A DNA stretch of 11,562 nt. Origin: Emcibacteraceae bacterium (GTDB lineage Bacteria > Pseudomonadota > Alphaproteobacteria > Sphingomonadales > Emcibacteraceae). Under the pieces are notes generated by a model. The model did no database searches, was not told the DNA's origin, and saw only the letters and a program-made list of their open reading frames with translations. Shown here piece by piece: positions 6,876 through 11,562 of this stretch (positions within the stretch are counted from its first letter, which is position 1; each line of letters starts with the position of its first letter). The position numbers and the translations under genes were made by a program. The stretch lies in the NCBI GenBank assembly GCA_016763335.1, contig JAESUD010000143.1, forward strand, positions 1 to 11,562, in the 5' to 3' direction.

Positions 6876-8891
6876 TCAACCAGCATTTTTAACCACATCC
6901 GGCAACCTTGAAATAATCGGTTCTAATTCTTCCTGCCATTCTTCAAGATGTTTTTCATACTTACGCCATTTACCCATGCCACCAGTATAAATTGGTTGCC
7001 TGACTTGTTCAGAACTTGCCGTTTTAACTGCACGTTCAGTCTCATGAAAACGTACGCATTGTTCTTCGAAGGGTAGTCCACAATGATCAAGAATTTTTGC
7101 GACTTGCCCCTCAAGGTCGGTGACCGTTTCTTCATAATGAACATCAAGAACTTTGCCCGGCAACACATCGTTCCAATGATCCATCAGGCTTGAATATTCT
7201 TTATAATATTCACACATATCGAACATATCATATGTAAAATTTTGCCCATGACCAAAGAGCTGTTTATAATTGCCGAGACAGCTATCGATTGGATGGCGTC
7301 TGGCATTAATTATTTTTGCGTTTGGTAAAATAAGATGAATAAACCCAATGAATGAATAGTTATTGGGTAATTTATCTGTGAATATTGGCTTATCCGTCAT
7401 TCGGTAACGTTTCGCCCCTTCCAGATAATCTAGACCTAAACCGCGCCAATCTTGCGGACGCATTTCATTCAAGGCTTTTGGATACCGAACATTATCAGGA
7501 CGAAAACGGCCAACCGTATCAGAAAGTTTTGCCAGAACTGAAAGTTCTTCTGTTCCTTCAACTTGACTGTGGCTGGCAAGAATTTGTTCAATTAAAGTTG
7601 ACCCTGAACGTCCTAAACCAACAATAAAAATAGGCCCTTCATCAGGATAGCCATTCCCTTCGGCTTCTTTTATACGGTCACTTGTAAAATAGGAACGCGT
7701 TTTTTTATGACGCTCACTGTTTCCAACGGGATCATATTCGACAAGCTGACGCTGAAGTTCGTTACCTGAATGATAATATTCCCAAGCCTTGTCATAATCT
7801 TTTTTATCTTCAAAAGCTTTTCCAAGGGCAAACCTAAAATGGACTTCGGTTGCATCGTCCAGCGGGCTATTTTCCAGTTGTTTTTCCATTTCCTGCACTT
7901 CTTTATCTTCAAATTTGAAGATTTTTAGATTTGCCATGCTCCAATATACTTCGCCAAATTCAGGCTTCTGACGAACGGCTTCACGGTAAGCACGTAATGA
8001 TGCTGGTTGGTCGCCAAGCGTCTTAAGAACATGACCAAAACCCAACAGAGCGGTCGGCGCTTCAGAGTTTATTTCAAGAACTTTTTTATATGATTTAGCA
8101 GATTCTTCCGGATATCCAGCTGTTGCCTGCGCACTAGCCAACTGTATCCACGCTGTAAAATTATCTGGTAATATTTTAATCGCCTTTTTATAAACTTCAA
8201 TGGCTTCCATATAATTCCGCCCCTTGACCAGGACATGACCTAAATCACCCCATCCCAATGAGAAATCGGGTGCTATTTGCACTACTCTACGGAGTAAGGC
8301 CTCTGCATCGCTTAAGTTTTCATCTTGCTTTATGTAAGCAATGGCCAGATATCTCATTGCGTCTACATTATCGGAATTATTTCTTAATGCTTTTTTAAAG
8401 CAATCAATGGCCTCTTGCTCACGACCGGAACGATCATGTTCAACACCTTGGGCTACTAGGCCAACATCTGGCTTAACTTTAAAATATTCCTCGTAAACCT
8501 CATCAGCTTCTTGACCTCTTCCAACTGCGGACAAAGCTTGGCCTAATTTTTTTTGAACGGCAGTAAGTTTCTTATCAAGTTTAATGGCTTGTTCAAAGCA
8601 GGGAATAGCCTCTTCAAATTTTTCTTGTAAGGTCAGTATACTGCCCAAGTCTACATGAAGAGGGGCAAATTTTGGCGCTAAACTGAGTGCCAAATTAAAT
8701 TTCTTTGTAGCTTCATCTAATTTATTTTGGTTTTGAAACGCATGACCAAGCAACCGTATATGTTGAACACTTGTCGGATGTGTGCTTAAATATGTGCGAC
8801 AAATTTGTTCTGTCAGTTCTGGGTTGTCAGATTGCAGTGCCTCTAATGCCTTGGTCACGGTCGCATCAGGCTTATGGGGAAATGTATTCAT
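6876..8891 (-). CDS. TPR-repeat protein with C-terminal PAPS-dependent sulfotransferase domain
   Basis: The protein has 671 residues. About eight TPR units occupy roughly 43-311, for example FAPLHVDLGSILTLQEK followed by FEEAIPCFEQAIKLD, and YMEAIEVYKKAIKILPD. A linker follows, then a sulfotransferase domain (about 418-650). Visible PAPS-binding elements are the 5'-phosphosulfate loop IVGLGRSGSTLIEQIL (423-438), the 3'-phosphate site NARRHPIDSCLGNYKQLF (528-545), and a C-terminal TASSEQVRQPIY...WRKYEKHL segment (624-649). EGTEEL (445-450) may hold the catalytic Glu by analogy with tyrosylprotein sulfotransferases. It should transfer sulfate from PAPS to a hydroxyl acceptor; the TPR array suggests a protein or peptide acceptor, which is inference. 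No signal peptide is seen. GGGAGGA lies just upstream of the ATG, and the gene follows the oxygenase gene by 14 bases in the same operon. Confidence 0.93.
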   Translation of the reverse strand: MNTFPHKPDATVTKALEALQSDNPELTEQICRTYLSTHPTSVQHIRLLGHAFQNQNKLDEATKKFNLALSLAPKFAPLHVDLGSILTLQEKFEEAIPCFEQAIKLDKKLTAVQKKLGQALSAVGRGQEADEVYEEYFKVKPDVGLVAQGVEHDRSGREQEAIDCFKKALRNNSDNVDAMRYLAIAYIKQDENLSDAEALLRRVVQIAPDFSLGWGDLGHVLVKGRNYMEAIEVYKKAIKILPDNFTAWIQLASAQATAGYPEESAKSYKKVLEINSEAPTALLGFGHVLKTLGDQPASLRAYREAVRQKPEFGEVYWSMANLKIFKFEDKEVQEMEKQLENSPLDDATEVHFRFALGKAFEDKKDYDKAWEYYHSGNELQRQLVEYDPVGNSERHKKTRSYFTSDRIKEAEGNGYPDEGPIFIVGLGRSGSTLIEQILASHSQVEGTEELSVLAKLSDTVGRFRPDNVRYPKALNEMRPQDWRGLGLDYLEGAKRYRMTDKPIFTDKLPNNYSFIGFIHLILPNAKIINARRHPIDSCLGNYKQLFGHGQNFTYDMFDMCEYYKEYSSLMDHWNDVLPGKVLDVHYEETVTDLEGQVAKILDHCGLPFEEQCVRFHETERAVKTASSEQVRQPIYTGGMGKWRKYEKHLEEWQEELEPIISRLPDVVKNAG

Positions 8892-8905
8892 GAAAAATTC
8901 CTCCC

Positions 8906-9451
8906 TTACAATTTCGGCATATAGTCAAATATTACATGAATTCGGTGCTCTTTACCTTTATTCATCACACTATGGGTTAACTGATTATTGATTTCATAGG
9001 CTTTACCCACTTCAAATTTATAGGGTCGCCCGCCAATTATAAATCGAACCCGAGAATTAGTCTGAATAGGGATGTGGATACGGTGTCCCACATGGAATGA
9101 TGGTGTTTTGTCAACATGTGGTGTGATCACGCCTCCTATGTGCAGCCGTGCGGCCATAGCGCGTAGAATAGTTCCGCCCGGTGGATAATGTTTTTTTATA
9201 ATGCCCTCAATAATTGGCATCATCACGTCTGATAATCGGTCCCATCCGGGTTCTTTAAATGTGCTTATATTTGGCCATTCTTCATCACAAAATAAAAGGA
9301 CGATAGAACTGGTTTCCTTATGGACTTCATAAGTTTTCTGCCGATGTTTCTGCTCAAACCAAGCGGCTTCATCCTGTTCTAAAATCGACTTTTTTAATTC
9401 ACTAATGTCTACTTCGCCAAGCTCTCTGATTGGCACGCCTATATCAACCAC
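8906..9451 (-). CDS. Aspartyl/asparaginyl beta-hydroxylase-family 2-oxoglutarate/Fe(II) oxygenase
   Basis: The protein has 181 residues, a single compact double-stranded beta-helix domain of the Asp_Arg_Hydrox type (PF05118). Seen: LHIGGVITPHVD with His112 and Asp114, HRIHIPI (123-129), RPYKFEVGKAYEINNQLTHSV with His160, and HRIHVIFD with Arg170 as the probable 2-oxoglutarate anchor. It should hydroxylate an amino acid side chain or a related small substrate using O2 and 2-oxoglutarate in the cytoplasm. His112-x-Asp114...His160 forms a full facial triad, whereas mammalian AspH lacks the carboxylate ligand. The start is GTG (9449-9451), chosen because GGGGAGG lies about 8 bases upstream and no better start is available. 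The gene heads an operon with the TPR-sulfotransferase. Its ribosome binding site lies inside a small upstream frame that stops directly before this GTG. The substrate is unknown. Confidence 0.9.
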   Translation of the reverse strand: MVDIGVPIRELGEVDISELKKSILEQDEAAWFEQKHRQKTYEVHKETSSIVLLFCDEEWPNISTFKEPGWDRLSDVMMPIIEGIIKKHYPPGGTILRAMAARLHIGGVITPHVDKTPSFHVGHRIHIPIQTNSRVRFIIGGRPYKFEVGKAYEINNQLTHSVMNKGKEHRIHVIFDYMPKL

Positions 9452-9520
9452 TTAATATTCCTCCCCGTTGACCAGTTTATTCATTTTTTGGGGGGTTTCG
9501 CAACCATAAACTTGCCCCAT
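9452..9520 (-). CDS. Possible small upstream peptide, translationally coupled to the oxygenase
   Basis: From an ATG at 9518-9520 a 22-codon frame reads MGQVYGCETPQKMNKLVNGEEY and ends with TAA at 9452-9454, directly abutting the oxygenase GTG. The oxygenase ribosome binding site (GGGGAGG) lies within its codons NGEE, an arrangement suited to translational coupling. A GAGAG sequence a few bases upstream is a weak ribosome binding site. The frame extends back to a TAG at 9569-9571, so a TTG start at 9557-9559 would give 35 residues beginning (M)GRPSKINNDERL. The C-terminal Glu-Glu-Tyr resembles an acidic tyrosine-sulfation context, notable beside a sulfotransferase gene, and it has two Tyr, three Asn counting the longer form's extra pair separately, and one Cys. 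A frame this short can occur by chance; it could be only a leader, or untranslated. Confidence 0.3.
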   Translation of the reverse strand: MGQVYGCETPQKMNKLVNGEEY

Positions 9521-9571
9521 CAGTCTCTCATCGTTGTTAATTTTACTTGGACGTCCCAATTTGCTTTTCTA

Positions 9572-9889
9572 CAACGTTAAATCAACCCATTCTACCTTAT
9601 TAACACAAGAATATTCTTGCATAAACAAGTCATGTCCTTCTAGTATTAATGGATGGGGAAAATACTCTTTTAATTTAAATACCTAAATGCCCAAATAACC
9701 TGACAATATACAAATCAGATGTCTGGGTTTGACCGAATTCACCTGATGAAGGATGATGGCAATGATCAGCTCGCGGTATCGCAGGAATTTATAATCCGGT
9801 AGTAGGCACTGTTTGGTCGGCAGGCCCTCATAATTGCGTAAAAACCCTATGGCGTACAGCTGATAATTATCTATACATTGACTATAAAT
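9572..9889 (-). pseudogene. Possible decayed coding fragment (unrecognised)
   Basis: One minus-strand frame is open from 9889 down to a TAG at 9683-9685, and from there to a TAG at 9569-9571. No start codon with a ribosome binding site introduces the 68-codon part. The stretch 9740-9860 is richer in G and C than its surroundings and uses codons such as CTG, CGC and GAG, unlike the flanking AT-rich spacer, which hints at coding ancestry. An alternative ATG at 9618-9620, with GAAGGA about 12 bases upstream, would give only 17 residues. No family is recognised and chance is a real alternative. Confidence 0.2.
9606..9619. promoter_or_regulatory. Perfect 14-bp palindrome, candidate operator
   Basis: CAAGAATATTCTTG is perfectly self-complementary with no spacer. 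It lies about 155 bases upstream of the oxygenase GTG and about 500 upstream of the amidohydrolase. A dimeric regulator binding here could control the oxygenase-sulfotransferase operon. No regulator gene is in the window, and no second copy was noticed. Confidence 0.35.
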
Positions 9890-9899
9890 CTATATACAA

Positions 9900-9924
9900 T
9901 TAACCCTTACAAAAAGGGGGTTAA
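9900..9924. repeat. Inverted repeat with a ribosome-binding-like sequence in one arm
   Basis: TTAACCC (9900-9906) and GGGTTAA (9918-9924) are perfectly complementary around an 11-base loop. On the plus strand AAGGGGG in and beside the 3' arm looks like a ribosome binding site for a GTG at 9925, which would open a 25-codon hydrophobic frame (IYLSVFIVGSIV) ending at TGA 10000-10002. There is no T tract after it, so it is a poor terminator. It may be an operator, a control hairpin or chance. Confidence 0.3.
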
Positions 9925-10123
9925 GTGAATATATATTTAAGCGTTTTCATTGTCGGTTCCATCGTAACCGATGTCAAGGCAAAGACGATGATCAGGCCCT
10001 GAAAATATTCATTCTATCTGTTTAAATATAAACGGTTATCGATGAACTATAGATGAGTATTTCTTACCATCTTCAAAAGCATTTCAAGCGTTGTTAATAA
10101 TTTAATTTCAAGGGAGATATGCG

Positions 10124-11482
10124 GTGCAATCAGACATCAAAATACAGGTCAATAACACTAAATTTTTATTTATTAATATAATTATTTTAACACTGTTGGC
10201 GTTTAGTAGCGCGGCTCATGCGGTAACGGCAATAACAGCCGATCGTTTAATTGATGGACGAAGTGCAGAACTTATAAAAAATGCTGTGGTTTTAGTCGAG
10301 GGAGACCGAATTATTGCCATCGGTGATCGTTCAATAATTCCACCGGGGGTTGAGGTAATTGAGCTTGGTGATGCCACAATTCTCCCCGGATTAATTAACG
10401 CTCACGAGCATCCTTTGATGTATTCTGATGACTATCAGGCGGCACATCTAGCGACATCGTCTGCTTATAAAGGGCTGATGGCGCTAGCAGGAATGCAGCG
10501 CCTGCTTCTAGCGGGTTGGACCGGCGTTCGTGTCATGGGCGATGCGGATATTTATTACGCCGTTCAGGACCTTCGCCGGGCAATAGACGCGGGTGTGTTT
10601 ATTGGCCCCCGTATTACCGGTGCGGCTCATTACATTTCAATAACGGGCGGTGGCGGTGACATTAATTACTTGTCAGCGGAGCAGTCCATCAAAGCAGACG
10701 GACTTATTGTCGATGGGCCGGAAGAAATTCGTAAAGCTATTCGCAATGAAATTAAATATGGTTCCGACTGGATTAAGCTTTTGGTGACTGGCGCTTTTCA
10801 GTCAGTGGGTGACAATCCGCGCAACATTGCGTTCTCACCTGAGGAATTAAAGGCGGCGGTGGAAGAAGCTAATCGTCACGGTGTACCGGTTGCCGCCCAT
10901 GCCCATGCAACCGAAGGCATTAAACAAGCCGTGGCAGCGGGTGTGCGTTCAATAGAGCACGGCACTTATATAGATGATGAAGCCATTAAGATGATGGTCA
11001 AACAAGGAACCTATTTAATTCCAACAGTTTATATGGGCGACTATTATGCGCAGGGGGATAAACTGCGCGCGCAGGACAAGAATGACGATTATATGACCCA
11101 TGGCAGAGGAGAATTTCTGTCCGCTATTGGACGCGCCCATAAAGCAGGTGTCAAAGTTGTAGTGGGACTTGATCTCGGGGCCGGTTCGGTTGATCCTTCC
11201 GTTTATGTACGGGAGATGGCGATGTTTGTGGAAGCCGGTATTTCACCTATGGATGCCATACAGGCCGGGACCCGTGTTGCCGCCGAATTACTTGGCTGGG
11301 ATGACCGTCTTGGAATTATAGAAACAGGAATGCTTGCCGATATTATTGCCGTCCCCGGCAATCCCTTGACGGATATGAGTGCGCTGGAACGGGTATCAAT
11401 GGTGATGATTGGCGGTAAATTAATAAAACGCCCTGGCCAGCCTTCATCGCTTGCTGGCTTGCTGCCTGCTTCTGGTGAGTAA
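10124..11482 (+). CDS. Exported metal-dependent amidohydrolase (imidazolonepropionase / Xaa-Pro dipeptidase-like)
   Basis: The protein has 452 residues. The hydrophobic segment FLFINIIILTLLAF and a cleavage-like AHA (about residue 33) form a signal peptide, so the enzyme is probably periplasmic, or a lipid-free secreted form. Amidohydrolase-superfamily metal site: His94-x-His96 in PGLINAHEH, Lys218 (probably carboxylated) in DWIKLLVTGA, His259 and His261 in AAHAHA, His279 in SIEHGTYID, and Asp350 in VVVGLDLG. The C-terminal GMLADIIAVPGNPL is the usual strand that rejoins the small beta-sandwich. These enzymes hydrolyse amide or cyclic amide bonds; known relatives of this shape act on Xaa-Pro or similar dipeptides, but the substrate here is not readable. 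The start is GTG: AGGGAG (10111-10116) lies 7 bases before it, and the nearby ATG at 10119 is in another frame that soon stops. The next gene follows after 39 bases, probably in one operon. Confidence 0.93.
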   Translation: MQSDIKIQVNNTKFLFINIIILTLLAFSSAAHAVTAITADRLIDGRSAELIKNAVVLVEGDRIIAIGDRSIIPPGVEVIELGDATILPGLINAHEHPLMYSDDYQAAHLATSSAYKGLMALAGMQRLLLAGWTGVRVMGDADIYYAVQDLRRAIDAGVFIGPRITGAAHYISITGGGGDINYLSAEQSIKADGLIVDGPEEIRKAIRNEIKYGSDWIKLLVTGAFQSVGDNPRNIAFSPEELKAAVEEANRHGVPVAAHAHATEGIKQAVAAGVRSIEHGTYIDDEAIKMMVKQGTYLIPTVYMGDYYAQGDKLRAQDKNDDYMTHGRGEFLSAIGRAHKAGVKVVVGLDLGAGSVDPSVYVREMAMFVEAGISPMDAIQAGTRVAAELLGWDDRLGIIETGMLADIIAVPGNPLTDMSALERVSMVMIGGKLIKRPGQPSSLAGLLPASGE

Positions 11483-11521
11483 TAAATTCGTTTAAGCAAG
11501 TTGAAAGAGGAAATATTAACC

Positions 11522-11562
11522 ATGAGCCAAATTAACAATATGTTATCCAAACTGTCTTTAAC
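11522..11562 (+). CDS. Start of a downstream gene, truncated by the window end
   Basis: An ATG at 11522 is preceded by AGAGGAA (11506-11512) about 9 bases upstream and opens a frame that remains open to the end (MSQINNMLSKLSL). It lies 39 bases after the amidohydrolase stop with no terminator between, so it is probably co-transcribed. An in-frame ATG at 11540 is an alternative start. Thirteen codons are too few to name a function. Confidence 0.6.
   Translation, partial: MSQINNMLSKLSL

Larger units (their letters stand above)
9521..10123. other. Intergenic region with stop-interrupted minus-strand frames
   Basis: About 0.6 kb with no confident gene. It separates the minus-strand oxygenase operon from the plus-strand amidohydrolase, so it should hold both promoters, but I find no convincing -35/-10 pair. 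On the minus strand a single frame is open for 68 codons (9686-9889, including LPDYKFLRYRELIIAIILHQ), then after a TAG for a further 37 codons (9572-9682, including EYFPHPLILEGHDLFMQEY), then after another TAG runs into the small frame before the oxygenase. Another minus-strand piece near 9921-10010 reads FQGLIIVFALTSV, like a membrane helix. These could be remains of a decayed gene or chance; I recognise no family. Confidence 0.4.

Noticed and set aside
6526..6990. Two plus-strand frames over the propeller gene end and the convergent junction
   Set aside because: They are out-of-frame shadows of the propeller and sulfotransferase genes with no domain pattern.
9740..9870. Plus-strand frame containing GIYNPVVGTVWSAGPHNC as a peptide gene
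   Set aside because: It has no start codon with a ribosome binding site and is interrupted by several stops just upstream; the minus-strand frame is longer.
10119..10121. ATG as the amidohydrolase start
   Set aside because: It is in a different frame that stops within about 20 codons; GTG at 10124 has the better-placed ribosome binding site and leads directly into the signal peptide.
1..11562. tRNA genes, CRISPR repeats, insertion sequences or phage attachment sites
   Set aside because: I saw no cloverleaf-like sequence, no regularly spaced repeats, no transposase and no flanking terminal repeats.

Overview
The window is an AT-leaning stretch of Gram-negative DNA (about 40-45 % GC by eye). 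An outer-membrane TonB-dependent receptor, an exported amidohydrolase, strong GGGAGG-type ribosome binding sites and the enzyme families present suggest a marine or aquatic alphaproteobacterium. That assignment is inference. I see no tRNA, rRNA, CRISPR array, insertion sequence or replication origin.

Left part (1-3065). The C-terminal part of a Rieske non-heme iron oxygenase (+) converges, 5 bases apart, with a 700-residue FMN/[4Fe-4S]/FAD enzyme of the trimethylamine dehydrogenase / dimethylglycine (DgcA) / N-methylproline (StcD) demethylase family (-). This pairing is typical of stepwise oxidative demethylation of a quaternary ammonium compound such as glycine betaine, a proline betaine or carnitine. 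Residues of the trimethylamine-binding cage are replaced, so the substrate is unlikely to be trimethylamine.

Centre (3066-9451). A divergent control region with a 10-bp direct repeat precedes a complete TonB-dependent receptor, closed by a clear rho-independent terminator. Next comes a predicted six-bladed beta-propeller protein of unknown function with histidines at the blade entrances (+). It converges on a two-gene minus-strand operon: an aspartyl/asparaginyl beta-hydroxylase-like oxygenase (GTG start), then a protein with about eight TPR repeats fused to a PAPS-dependent sulfotransferase domain. A short reading frame of 22 codons (ATG) or 35 codons (TTG) ends in Gly-Glu-Glu-Tyr immediately before the oxygenase GTG and contains its ribosome binding site. 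This hydroxylase/sulfotransferase/propeller/receptor neighbourhood is the best candidate for an undescribed system, perhaps modification of a protein, peptide or receptor ligand.

Right part (9452-11562). About 0.6 kb without a confident gene holds a perfect 14-bp palindrome, a hairpin overlapping a ribosome-binding-like sequence, and minus-strand frames interrupted by stops that may be a decayed gene. It is followed by an exported metal-dependent amidohydrolase (GTG start) and the first 13 codons of a further gene, probably in the same operon.
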